Shown in pieces: positions 16,099 through 23,188 of a stretch of DNA of 45,963 nt. The notes below the pieces were generated by a model. It saw nothing but the letters and a program-made list of their open reading frames with translations, was not told where the DNA came from and did not search any database. Location: NCBI GenBank assembly GCA_025353485.1, contig JANXQO010000154.1, forward strand, positions 1-45,963, given 5' to 3'. Source of the DNA: Chitinophagales bacterium. Lineage in GTDB: Bacteria; Bacteroidota; Bacteroidia; Chitinophagales; Chitinophagaceae. The translations under genes and the position numbers were made by a program. The first letter of the stretch is position 1. Every line of letters begins with the position of its first letter.

Positions 16099-16596
16099 AT
16101 GGAAACAAAAAACAGTAACTCAATACATACTTTAGTAAGTATGAATGATTGGCACACTAAGCTTTTTATAAATGTAATTGAGGGCATTGCTGATAAAGAC
16201 ACACAAAACCGGCTGAACACAAAAGCAAATCACATTGCGTGGATTGCAGGAAGCATTGTTCATGGCAGATTTGATTTGGGAAAATATCTTGGTCTTGATC
16301 TTAAACAAACTTCAGACGAACTTTTTAAAGATTATAAAGGCATACAGGAAAATGTTACATATCCGTCTTTAGATGAATATAGAAATGACTGGAATAAAAT
16401 TTCCGGTGTTTTAAAAGATGCTCTGACAAATGTTAGTGAAGAAAAATTAAATAGCCCTGATCCGATGGAAATGCCCGGTGGTCCATACACTTTTCTTGAC
16501 ACGCTTGTTGCCTGCACCGACCGTGAATCATATTGCATTGGCCAGATTGGTTTATGGCGCAGGCTTTTAGGCTATGGGGCGATGAAGTATTCGTAA
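16099..16596 (+). CDS. DinB-like four-helix metal-binding protein
   Basis: 165 residues resembling the DinB/YfiT superfamily: an early helix with FINVIEGIADKDTQNRLN, a NHIAWIAGSIVHGRFDLG helix with conserved histidines, and a closing RESYCIGQIGLWRRLLGYGA helix, where family members usually have HxGQ. The middle residue here is Cys/Ile, so one metal ligand may differ. Members often act as thiol-dependent detoxification enzymes. It opens the cluster divergent from the GlxA-type regulator. Confidence 0.7.
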   Translation: METKNSNSIHTLVSMNDWHTKLFINVIEGIADKDTQNRLNTKANHIAWIAGSIVHGRFDLGKYLGLDLKQTSDELFKDYKGIQENVTYPSLDEYRNDWNKISGVLKDALTNVSEEKLNSPDPMEMPGGPYTFLDTLVACTDRESYCIGQIGLWRRLLGYGAMKYS

Positions 16597-16699
16597 TTGA
16601 AGTTTATTTTTAGATTTATACACAAAGAGATATTCACCTGTTAAAAAATAGTATAGAAAAGTGAAATCAAAAAATTAATAAACAATTAAACAAGAATAT

Positions 16700-17122
16700 A
16701 TGACACAGATAAATGCTTATTTAAATTTAGAAGGCAACTGCCGCGAAGTAATGACCTTTTATAAAGAATGCCTGGGTGGAGAATTGAATATGCAGACAAT
16801 AGAAGGATCGCCCATTGAAGCACAATGTCCTGCGGCAATAAAGCACCAGATATTGCATGCCACTTTAGCCAAAGATGGATTGTTATTGATGGGTTCTGAT
16901 ATGCAGGAACCGGGTGGAAATTTTATTAAAGGAAAGAATATTGCTCTCTCATTAAATTGCAGCAGCCCCGAAGAAATAAATACTTTTTTTTCAAAACTAT
17001 CAGAAGGTGGAAGAATATCACACAATTTAATGGAATCATTTTGGGGCGCAACATTTGGTGTGCTTACGGATAAGTTTGGAATAAGATGGATGCTCAATTA
17101 TGATAAAAATCAAAAACAATAA
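16700..17122 (+). CDS. PhnB-like VOC-fold protein (paralogue 1)
   Basis: 140-residue vicinal-oxygen-chelate protein of the PhnB/3-dmu-9_3-mt type. Family features: MTQINAYLNLEGNCREVMTF at the start, YKECLGGEL, LLMGSDMQEPGG, and the closing FWGATFGVLTDKFGIRWMLN. Such proteins are common in Bacteroidota; their reactions are mostly unknown. It is one of four VOC genes within about 2.6 kb and is most like the gene at 18889. Two bases separate its stop from the DoxX-like start. Confidence 0.85.
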   Translation: MTQINAYLNLEGNCREVMTFYKECLGGELNMQTIEGSPIEAQCPAAIKHQILHATLAKDGLLLMGSDMQEPGGNFIKGKNIALSLNCSSPEEINTFFSKLSEGGRISHNLMESFWGATFGVLTDKFGIRWMLNYDKNQKQ

Positions 17123-17124
17123 TT

Positions 17125-17565
17125 ATGGAAACAACTAATAAAAGCGAAAACTTTAAACCGGTAAGTGTAAATACAGCCACTAAAAACAAAAGTTTAAAAA
17201 CAGAAAAAATTATCTATTGGATTACAACAGGCCTTTTAGCGCTGTTTGTTTTGCCTGGAATATTTTTTCTTAACAGCCCGATGGCTATTGAAGGAACAAA
17301 GCATCTTGGTATGCCTTATTGGTTTCATATAGAATTGGGCATTGGTAAATTTATCGGCGGACTAATTTTGATTTTGCCAATGCAACCTAAGCGTATTAAA
17401 GACTGGGCATATGTTGCATTTGGTATTGATTCTCTTTCTGCCACCATCGGTTTGCTTTCAGTAGATGGATTGAAACCAATGTCATTTGCCCCATTAATTT
17501 TTTTTGTTCTTTTGGTTACCTCTTATATTTATTTTCATAAATTAAAATCATCGGAAAGAATTTAA
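17125..17565 (+). CDS. DoxX-like membrane protein
   Basis: 146 residues with four membrane segments (about 32-50, 73-92, 98-116 and 121-140). IIYWITTGLLALFVLPGIFF and HLGMPYWFHIELGIGKFIGG are typical of DoxX-like proteins, a family often found beside VOC and DinB genes in Bacteroidota. The start codon is immediately after the preceding PhnB-like gene, indicating an operon. Function is unknown. Confidence 0.8.
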   Translation: METTNKSENFKPVSVNTATKNKSLKTEKIIYWITTGLLALFVLPGIFFLNSPMAIEGTKHLGMPYWFHIELGIGKFIGGLILILPMQPKRIKDWAYVAFGIDSLSATIGLLSVDGLKPMSFAPLIFFVLLVTSYIYFHKLKSSERI

Positions 17566-17589
17566 TTTAAATCACCTTAATAAATTGTT

Positions 17590-17793
17590 ATGTCATTCCA
17601 GGCTTACATTGATAATATAAAAGCAAAAACAGGTAAATCTCCTGCTGATTTTAAAAAACTTGCAGATAAAAAAGGCTTGCTCAAAGCAGGAGTAAAAGCA
17701 GGTGAAATAGTTAAATGGCTTAAAGAAGATTTTGATTTAGGTCATGGACATGCAATGGCTATTTATGCTAATTTTAAAGGCAAAAAAGAATAA
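17590..17793 (+). CDS. DUF4287 domain protein
   Basis: 67-residue protein consisting of one DUF4287 domain: YIDNIKAKTGKSPADFKKLA, then AGEIVKWLKEDFDLGHGHAM and the closing AIYANFKGKKE. Small, basic and soluble. The family has no established role but recurs next to VOC and AHSA1 genes. It follows the DoxX-like gene by 24 bp. Confidence 0.82.
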   Translation: MSFQAYIDNIKAKTGKSPADFKKLADKKGLLKAGVKAGEIVKWLKEDFDLGHGHAMAIYANFKGKKE

Positions 17794-17858
17794 AATATTG
17801 CATTCGTATCAGGCACAATAAAATTTAATTTTGATTAATAACTTAAATTTAAAAAACA

Positions 17859-18341
17859 ATGGCAATAACTAAAATATCACCGTTCCTATGGTTTAATAAC
17901 GAGGCTGAAGAAGCAGCAAATTTGTATACTTCTATTTTTAAAAATTCCAAAATTGGAAGCATTTCACGTTATACAGGAGAAGGTGCAAAAGCATCAGGAC
18001 AACCGGAAGGAACTGCAATGACAGTTGCATTCACTTTAGATGGTCAGAATTTTACTGCACTAAACGGTGGACCAATTTTTAAATTCACAGAAGCTGTTTC
18101 ATTTGTTGTGAATTGTGAGAACCAGGAAGAAGTAGATCATTTCTGGAACAAGCTTACAGAAGGCGGAAAAGAATCGCAGTGTGGCTGGCTGAAAGATAAA
18201 TTTGGTTTGTCCTGGCAGGTTGTTCCAAAACAATTAGGAGAATTAATGAGAGGTACTAAGGCCGGAAGAGTAATGGGTGCAATGCTGAAAATGAAAAAGA
18301 TTGTTATCAAAAAATTGGAAGACGCAGCCAATCAACAATAA
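17859..18341 (+). CDS. PhnB-like VOC-fold protein (paralogue 2)
   Basis: 160 residues. The opening ISPFLWFNNEAEEAANLYTS and the sequence SIFKNSKIGSISRYTGEGAK, TALNGGPIFKFTEAVSFVVN and CGWLKDKFGLSWQVVPKQLG are characteristic of the 3-demethylubiquinone-9 3-methyltransferase-like VOC group. That family name is historical and not evidence for quinone methylation. It carries an extra C-terminal basic helix. Confidence 0.85.
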   Translation: MAITKISPFLWFNNEAEEAANLYTSIFKNSKIGSISRYTGEGAKASGQPEGTAMTVAFTLDGQNFTALNGGPIFKFTEAVSFVVNCENQEEVDHFWNKLTEGGKESQCGWLKDKFGLSWQVVPKQLGELMRGTKAGRVMGAMLKMKKIVIKKLEDAANQQ

Positions 18342-18354
18342 TTAAACTTTAAAA

Positions 18355-18423
18355 ATGGGAAAGCTAAGCGTATTTAATAAAAATAAAAAAAAATCTGTAA
18401 GAGATACAAAAATTAATAAATAA
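18355..18423 (+). CDS. Doubtful 22-codon ORF or gene remnant
   Basis: Starts MGKLSVFNKNKKKSVRDTKI and ends after 22 codons. The first residues resemble the start of RibD-like dihydrofolate reductase family proteins (MGKLSxFxF), after which it becomes a Lys/Asn-rich run. It may be a decayed gene start or chance. It sits between two VOC genes. Confidence 0.2.
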   Translation: MGKLSVFNKNKKKSVRDTKINK

Positions 18424-18443
18424 ATATTTTTAAAATTAAAATC

Positions 18444-18851
18444 ATGGCAACAAAAATTTTCGTGAACCTGCCGGTTAAAGACCTTACCCGGTCAATAGAA
18501 TTCTTTACAAAACTTGGTTACACATTCAATAAACAATTTACTAATGAAAAAGCGACCTGCATGATAATTGGTGAAGATATATTTGTGATGTTACTGACAA
18601 AAGAATTTTTTAAAACATTTATAAAGACAGAGATTGCTGATGCTACAAAAACTACCGAAGCATTAATTTGTTTATCTGCCGATAGCAGAAGTGCCGTAGA
18701 TGAAATGGTAAAGAAAGCTATAGATGCCGGTGGCACAACTTATAAGGAACCGCAGGACCATGGCTTTATGTACGGCCACGGATACCAGGACCCTGATGGG
18801 CATATCTGGGAAATAATGTGGATGGATCCTGCGGCAGTAAATCAAGGTTAA
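18444..18851 (+). CDS. Glyoxalase/bleomycin-resistance-type VOC protein (paralogue 3)
   Basis: 135 residues, the most glyoxalase-like of the four VOC genes: KIFVNLPVKDLTRSIEFFTK at the start, LGYTFNKQFTNEKATCMIIG, and the C-terminal half ending YGHGYQDPDGHIWEIMWMDP, where the DPDGHxWE signature supplies a metal-ligand Glu. Substrate not predictable. It lies in the same transcriptional direction as its neighbours. Confidence 0.87.
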   Translation: MATKIFVNLPVKDLTRSIEFFTKLGYTFNKQFTNEKATCMIIGEDIFVMLLTKEFFKTFIKTEIADATKTTEALICLSADSRSAVDEMVKKAIDAGGTTYKEPQDHGFMYGHGYQDPDGHIWEIMWMDPAAVNQG

Positions 18852-18888
18852 AAATTTAATTTATTACCTCACAAATAAAATCTAAACA

Positions 18889-19314
18889 ATGGCAACAGTA
18901 AATACGTATTTAAACTTTAACGGCAATACCGAAGAAGCTTTTAATTTTTACAGATCAGTATTTGGCGGAGAATTCGCCATGCTGCAACGCCTTAAAGATA
19001 CTCCTGATGCAGACAAGATACCTGCTGGCGATAAGGAGAAAATCATGCATATTGCTCTGCCGATTGGAGGGAATATGCTTATGGGTACTGATGTAACAGC
19101 AGCTATGCCGCAGGTACAGTTTGGAACAAATTCTTCTATTATTATCAGCGCCGAAAGTGAAGAGGAAGCAAAAAAACTTTTCAATGGATTATCAGCAGGG
19201 GGAAATGTTGGAATGCCTTTGGAGAAAATGTTTTGGGGTGCTCTCTTTGGATTCTTTACAGATAAATTTGGCGTTCATTGGATGGTTAGTTATGATTACA
19301 ATCGGCCTCAATAA
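18889..19314 (+). CDS. PhnB-like VOC-fold protein (paralogue 4)
   Basis: 141 residues closely patterned on the gene at 16700: VNTYLNFNGNTEEAFNFYRS, VFGGEFAMLQRLKDTPDADK, LMGTDVTAAMP, and the ending FWGALFGFFTDKFGVHWMVS. The similarity of start and end suggests a local duplication with divergence. It is the last intact gene of the cluster, followed 15 bp later by a truncated SnoaL-like reading frame. Confidence 0.85.
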   Translation: MATVNTYLNFNGNTEEAFNFYRSVFGGEFAMLQRLKDTPDADKIPAGDKEKIMHIALPIGGNMLMGTDVTAAMPQVQFGTNSSIIISAESEEEAKKLFNGLSAGGNVGMPLEKMFWGALFGFFTDKFGVHWMVSYDYNRPQ

Positions 19315-19329
19315 GACTAAAAAATATTT

Positions 19330-19416
19330 ATGATGACAAACAAAGAAATCATCCACAAAGTAAACGAGGGTTTTGCTGAAGGTGATAAGGGAAAGATATT
19401 TTTACATGTTCTGTAG
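19330..19416 (+). pseudogene. Truncated SnoaL-like gene fragment
   Basis: A 28-codon frame MMTNKEIIHKVNEGFAEGDK is a good match to the N-terminal helix of SnoaL-like/NTF2-fold proteins (which continue for about 120 residues), but it becomes KGKIFLHVL and stops at TAG 19414-19416. No continuation was found in the following 85 bp, so it looks like a deletion remnant at the end of the VOC cluster. Confidence 0.55.
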
Positions 19417-19502
19417 ATTAATAAATTATATCTAAATAAAAAGTGAATGATTGAGTTTTTTTGTAGGAGTATATTGAAATGAAGTGTAATAGCAATTTCC
19501 CC

Positions 19503-21002
19503 TTAGGGATTGAGTTTATAAATTGCATGCATTAAATCTTTAAGACTATGATATAAACCCTGAAAGATTTTAAAATAATTATTATACATTTTATGATTAA
19601 CAGCATCAGGTTCTAAAAATTCCATATTTATTTTTGGAATTAGTGCGTCGTAATCCTCAATAAATTTCATTGTTTTTAATCCAAGGTAAGCAGCTCCGGT
19701 TGCTGATCCATCGTTGGTGTGAACAATGCAAATCCTTTTTCCTGTTATGCCTGCCAAAATCTGCATCCACGTTTTTGAAGCAACAAAGCCACCACTTACA
19801 TTTAGTTGAGTGATGGTATTTTCATTTGTTTCTATAGTTTTTAAAACATCATTTAAAGCATAACAAACACCTTCAATAATGGCTCTTGAAAAGGTAAGTT
19901 GAGAATGATGGACTGTAACACCAAAAAAAGTACCACAGCTTTTTGCATCCCAATGCGGGGCACGTTCACCATTTAAATAAGGAAGAAAAATTAATCCATC
20001 TGCCCCGGCATTAACTTTATCAACTTCCTCAAATAAATTTTCATAATCTTTATCTGTAAGCTCTTTTTTATTAAGAAAGTTTTTAAGGAACCATTGTACA
20101 ATGTTTCCACCATTATTTATTGCTCCCCCGCAAATAAATGTTTGCTCATCCAGTTTATAATTAAAGGTCATTGCATCATAATTATAAATAGGTTTCTTAC
20201 CCGTTATCCTTATTGCCGCACTGGTTCCAATAGTTACTGCTGCTTCATTTTTTTTCATTGCAAAGCTGCCAATATTTGCAAGACAACCATCGCTGGCTCC
20301 AATAATAAAAGTAACATCTTCAGTAATCTCCAAAAGACTAGACACGACTGCATTACAGTCGTTGCGGTTATATCCGGTACTTACCGGTGTCGAAAGATTT
20401 TCGGACTGTATTCCTGCAAGTTCTAAACTCTTTTTATACCATTGATTATTCTCAATATCAAATAATCCTGTTGCGGAAGCGATGGAAATATCAATTTTAA
20501 ATTCATTAAATAACCTGAACCAAATGAGTTCTTTAATCGAAATAAATTTATACGTCTTGTTGAATAAACCTTTTTCATTTTCACTGAGCCAGATTATTTT
20601 ACATAAAGGAGACATTGGATGAATGGGTGTTCCGGTTTTACGATATATATCTTCTCCATATGCTGATGCTCTTATTCTCTCAGCAATATCAGCACTTCTA
20701 ACATCTGCCCATGTAATCATGTTTGATAAAGGAGTTCCGGTTTTATCAACAGGAATAAGGCTATGCATTACGCTGCTTAAACAAATGGCAGCAGGTGATA
20801 GCTGTAACTTTTGTACATGGCTTTGTATGCATTCAATAAATGCCTGCCAGATAATTTCCGGGTCCTGTTCTGCAAAATCTTTTTTAGAAACGGGAATTTG
20901 ATAGTGTATCTGATTGGAAGAAAAAGTTTCTCCACTTAAATTTACTGCAACACTTTTACTGCTACCGGTTCCGATATCTATACCAAGAATATATGGTTCA
21001 AT
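19503..21002 (-). CDS. Gluconokinase-type FGGY carbohydrate kinase without canonical start codon
   Basis: Phosphorylates gluconate (by family resemblance). The C-terminal 421 residues begin at an internal Met (20768, MHSLIPVDKTG), but the same frame continues upstream without a stop and encodes the missing ATP-binding N-terminus (YILGIDIGTGSSKSVAVNLS) and AEQDPEIIWQAFIECIQ. The frame closes at a TAA (21044-21046), and between it and the conserved start there is no ATG, GTG or TTG: only ATT at 21002 or ATA at 21011. With ATT the protein is 499 residues, the expected length. Other motifs: TWADVRSADIAERI, GTPIHPMSPLCKIIWL, GASDGCLANIGS and FLPYLNGERAPHWD. Confidence 0.8.
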   Translation of the reverse strand: MEPYILGIDIGTGSSKSVAVNLSGETFSSNQIHYQIPVSKKDFAEQDPEIIWQAFIECIQSHVQKLQLSPAAICLSSVMHSLIPVDKTGTPLSNMITWADVRSADIAERIRASAYGEDIYRKTGTPIHPMSPLCKIIWLSENEKGLFNKTYKFISIKELIWFRLFNEFKIDISIASATGLFDIENNQWYKKSLELAGIQSENLSTPVSTGYNRNDCNAVVSSLLEITEDVTFIIGASDGCLANIGSFAMKKNEAAVTIGTSAAIRITGKKPIYNYDAMTFNYKLDEQTFICGGAINNGGNIVQWFLKNFLNKKELTDKDYENLFEEVDKVNAGADGLIFLPYLNGERAPHWDAKSCGTFFGVTVHHSQLTFSRAIIEGVCYALNDVLKTIETNENTITQLNVSGGFVASKTWMQILAGITGKRICIVHTNDGSATGAAYLGLKTMKFIEDYDALIPKINMEFLEPDAVNHKMYNNYFKIFQGLYHSLKDLMHAIYKLNP

Positions 21003-21023
21003 TGTATTTATTGTATTCTTTTT

Positions 21024-21048
21024 ATAATTATCAATGTTAGATAATTAT
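21024..21048. promoter_or_regulatory. Perfect inverted repeat upstream of the gluconokinase
   Basis: ATAATTATC at 21024-21032 and GATAATTAT at 21040-21048 are exact 9-bp arms with a 7-base spacer, centred about 34 bp upstream of the putative ATT start. Its symmetry and place suit a repressor operator; no regulator gene is adjacent. Confidence 0.45.
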
Positions 21049-21150
21049 TTTCAAATTAGCAGTATTTGTGATTTGTCCCGTAAAAATTAGAAAGGATTTT
21101 CTGAATCTTCTTGTTTTTGATTAAAGTTACAACGAAATAGGATATATTTT

Positions 21151-21181
21151 ATTCTTCTGCGTAAGGGATAGATTGGAAAGC
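21151..21181 (+). repeat. GCGTAAGGGATAG repeat, left copy
   Basis: ATTCTTCTGCGTAAGGGATAG at 21151-21171, followed by GGAAAGC, is 20/21 identical to 21759-21779, which is also followed by GGAAAGC. It precedes the toxin-antitoxin pair. The downstream part (CTCGCAACGAATGAAGCGAA) differs from the right copy but is also self-complementary (GAAAG...CTTTC). Confidence 0.6.
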
Positions 21182-21216
21182 TCGCAACGAATGAAGCGAA
21201 TGAGGACTTTCAAAAA

Positions 21217-21224
21217 TAAATTTG
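21217..21224 (+). promoter_or_regulatory. -7 box of the toxin-antitoxin operon
   Basis: TAAATTTG fits TAnnTTTG and ends 12 nt before ATG 21236, which supports that start rather than an earlier one at 21173. No convincing -33 element. Confidence 0.45.
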
Positions 21225-21235
21225 TATTTTTAATT

Positions 21236-21463
21236 ATGCTTCTTCAATTAGAAAATACCAACCCTGAAAATATAAACAAACTCCTTTCGTTTGCCCGTGA
21301 AAACCATTTAGAATTATCCGTAGTAGATGATATTAATGGTAGTCATTTTCTTCCAGGTAAACCATTAACTCCAAACCAATTGACACAGATAATTGAAAAC
21401 AGCCGTAAAAGCGGAATGTTATCTATGGAGAATGCACATAAGGAAATCAGGAATAATTTTTAA
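21236..21463 (+). CDS. Putative type II antitoxin
   Basis: 75 residues from ATG 21236: MLLQLENTNPENINKLLSFA, then LELSVVDDINGSHFLPGKPL, QLTQIIENSRKSGMLSMENA and HKEIRNNF. This matches, from memory, a family of small Bacteroidota proteins encoded directly before RelE/ParE-like toxins. A longer frame from 21173 exists, but its first 21 codons lie in repeat DNA and upstream of the -7 box. The stop TAA and the toxin ATG share one base (TAATG). Confidence 0.65.
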   Translation: MLLQLENTNPENINKLLSFARENHLELSVVDDINGSHFLPGKPLTPNQLTQIIENSRKSGMLSMENAHKEIRNNF

Positions 21464-21750
21464 TGCAGGTTAATTACACAACCGATGCTTTTGCTTCATT
21501 AACAGGACTCATAAATTTTATTGAGGCTAACAATACTGCCGGTGCCGGTCTTCGCTGGTTGCAACGTTACGAGGAGTTTTTACAAAAGTCTTTTACCAAT
21601 GCAAAACGAATAAGGCTTTGCCACAATGCTACTTTTAAAAAACTAAATCTAAAGTGTATAAATTATAACGATTGGGTTATTGCATTTTCAATAAATGAAA
21701 AATTTATTTTAATAGAAGTTCTATTGCATGAGTCAAGAATTGCTGATTAG
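21463..21750 (+). CDS. RelE/ParE-family toxin-like protein
   Basis: 95 residues with the RelE/ParE layout: an N-terminal strand VNYTTDAF, two helices (SLTGLINFIEANNTAGAGLR and WLQRYEEFLQKSFTNA), then strands TFKKLNLKCINYNDWVIAFS and KFILIEVLLHESRIAD, with the terminal LxHxxR pattern of the family. Members act as mRNA-cleaving or gyrase toxins; which one is not predictable. Coupled by one-base overlap to the antitoxin gene. Confidence 0.7.
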   Translation: MQVNYTTDAFASLTGLINFIEANNTAGAGLRWLQRYEEFLQKSFTNAKRIRLCHNATFKKLNLKCINYNDWVIAFSINEKFILIEVLLHESRIAD

Positions 21751-21758
21751 ATAAGCTC

Positions 21759-21836
21759 ATTCTTTTGCGTAAGGGATAGAAGCGGAAAGCCTGCGCAGCA
21801 GCTTGCAGGAGATAACCCGACCCGAAGGGGTACGCC
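21759..21836 (+). repeat. GCGTAAGGGATAG repeat, right copy, with hairpins
   Basis: Begins ATTCTTTTGCGTAAGGGATAG, then GAAGCGGAAAG-like sequence, a stem CCTGC (21790-21794) with GCAGG (21805-21809), and ACCC GAAG GGGT (21820-21831). It looks like a structured RNA or terminator-like unit downstream of the toxin gene. Sequences of this general kind (GCGTAAGGGATAGAAGCGG ... CCCGACCCGAAGGGG) occur in many Bacteroidota intergenic regions as I recall; no search was possible. Confidence 0.5.
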
Positions 21837-21848
21837 ATAATAATTATC

Positions 21849-22796
21849 TTACTCCAATTCTTTTAAGCTATTTCTTATTTTACCTGTAAGATCTTTCTGC
21901 AGCATTTTTTCAGCCATCAATATCATATTTTTAAATGCAATGGCATGTGATATTCCATGACCGATTATTACAGGTTTATTTACACCTAACACGGGTACGC
22001 CACCGTATATTTCAAAATTAAACCGGTTAAAATGCTCATCATTAATTTCTCTTCGTTGTACAATATCGTAAATGGATTCTGCAAATTTTAAAAGTACATT
22101 ACCTGTGAATCCTTCGCAAACCATTACCTCTGCTTTGCCGGATAGAAGATCACGGCCTTCAACATTGCCGATAAAATTTATTTGTTTATTTTCTTTCAGC
22201 AGGGGATAGGCTGCCTGTGTTAAAATATTTCCTTTACCTTCTTCTTCTCCCAAATTAATAAGACCAACCCTTGGGTTATCAAAATTTAAAATATGCTTTG
22301 CAAACAATGAGCCCAGCAATGCAAACTGTGATAAGTTTTCAGGTTTGCAATCTGCATTCAAACCTACATCAACTAATAAACCAAGCTCTCCATCTTCCCG
22401 TGGCAAATAAGCGCCAATAGTGGGCCGCAGCACACCTTCAATTGCTTTTATGCTGAACAATGCACCCACCATCATTGCTCCTGTATTGCCTGCGCTGATG
22501 AATGCATCGGCTTTGTCTGTTGCCAGCAAATGAAAACCGATTGCTATGGAGGAATGTTTTTTTTCTTTTAAAGCTTTTGTTGGATGCTCATGCATTTCGA
22601 TAACCTGTGATGCATGGATTATTGAAAGATTTTCTGTTGAAATATTATGCCGGTCGAGAAGTTGTTTTATTGCAGGTTCATCCCCGATGAGAATTAATGT
22701 TGTTTCAGGATTTTTATTTTGCAAATACACTTCAATACCCTTTACTGTTTCTAAAGGAGCAAAGTCGCCACCCATCATGTCAATCGCAATCTTCAT
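21849..22796 (-). CDS. plsX: Phosphate acyltransferase
   Basis: Converts acyl-ACP to acyl-phosphate for membrane phospholipid synthesis. The 315-residue protein shows the family pattern MKIAIDMMGGDFAPLETVKG, the ISAGNTGAMMVGALFSIKAI loop, VGLNADCKPENL, LINLGEEEGKGN, and VCEGFTGNVLLKFAES near the C-terminus. It follows yceD-rpmF in the classical bacterial order, but a hairpin with a T-run separates it from rpmF, so readthrough or its own promoter must drive it. Confidence 0.95.
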   Translation of the reverse strand: MKIAIDMMGGDFAPLETVKGIEVYLQNKNPETTLILIGDEPAIKQLLDRHNISTENLSIIHASQVIEMHEHPTKALKEKKHSSIAIGFHLLATDKADAFISAGNTGAMMVGALFSIKAIEGVLRPTIGAYLPREDGELGLLVDVGLNADCKPENLSQFALLGSLFAKHILNFDNPRVGLINLGEEEGKGNILTQAAYPLLKENKQINFIGNVEGRDLLSGKAEVMVCEGFTGNVLLKFAESIYDIVQRREINDEHFNRFNFEIYGGVPVLGVNKPVIIGHGISHAIAFKNMILMAEKMLQKDLTGKIRNSLKELE

Positions 22797-22812
22797 TTAA
22801 AAGGTTGTAGTT

Positions 22813-22841
22813 GGTGCCCGCCCGGATGACTGGTCGGACGG
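22813..22841. repeat. GC-rich imperfect hairpin
   Basis: CCCGCCCG and CGGACGGG flank GATGACTGGT, one mismatch in an 8-bp stem, in otherwise AT-rich intergenic DNA upstream of plsX. A similar CCCGCCTGAC/GTCGGGCAGG pair occurs at 34235-34276. Confidence 0.5.
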
Positions 22842-22860
22842 GGTTTGTAATTTATAGTTA

Positions 22861-22910
22861 AAAAAAATTCCAAAACAAAAGATGAAGTTAATCAATCTTA
22901 AATTTTGGAA
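22861..22910 (-). terminator. Intrinsic-type terminator after rpmF
   Basis: On the minus strand the outer stem TTCCAAAA/TTTTGGAA (plus 22868-22875 and 22903-22910) encloses an inner AAGAT/ATCTT stem and is followed by a run of seven T (plus 22861-22867). It lies 59 bp beyond the rpmF stop codon, between rpmF and plsX. Confidence 0.65.
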
Positions 22911-22968
22911 CTAAATCATTTATTATTTAGTATTTGCAGTTCTATATTGCATAACTACAAACTACCAA

Positions 22969-23169
22969 CTAACTCCCTGCTTTTATAGGTGCTTTTTCGG
23001 CAACAACTTTTCCTTTGTAATACAGTTTGCCTTCGCTCACATGTGCACGGTGGCGTACATGGGTTTCATTAGTTGTTTTATCAACGCTTAATGTGGGAGC
23101 ATCTGCTTTATAATGTGTTCTTCTCTTTGCACTTCTTTGCTGACTATGTCGGCGTTTGGGATTTGGCAT
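22969..23169 (-). CDS. rpmF: 50S ribosomal protein L32
   Basis: 66 residues beginning MPNPKRRHSQQRSAKRRTHY, the L32 signature, with a central HVRHRAHVSEGKLYYKGKVV. There are no cysteines, so it is the zinc-free form. It follows the YceD gene by 19 bp, the normal bacterial pairing. Confidence 0.95.
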   Translation of the reverse strand: MPNPKRRHSQQRSAKRRTHYKADAPTLSVDKTTNETHVRHRAHVSEGKLYYKGKVVAEKAPIKAGS

Positions 23170-23188
23170 AACCTAAATTTTAATATAA

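Noticed and set aside
20094-20426. A 110-codon plus-strand frame inside the gluconokinase
   Set aside because: Shadow of the conserved FGGY kinase frame, Cys/Ile-rich and without family motifs.
19503-20768. Gluconokinase starting at Met 20768 as a full gene
   Set aside because: It would lack the ATP-binding N-terminus that is present in frame just upstream.
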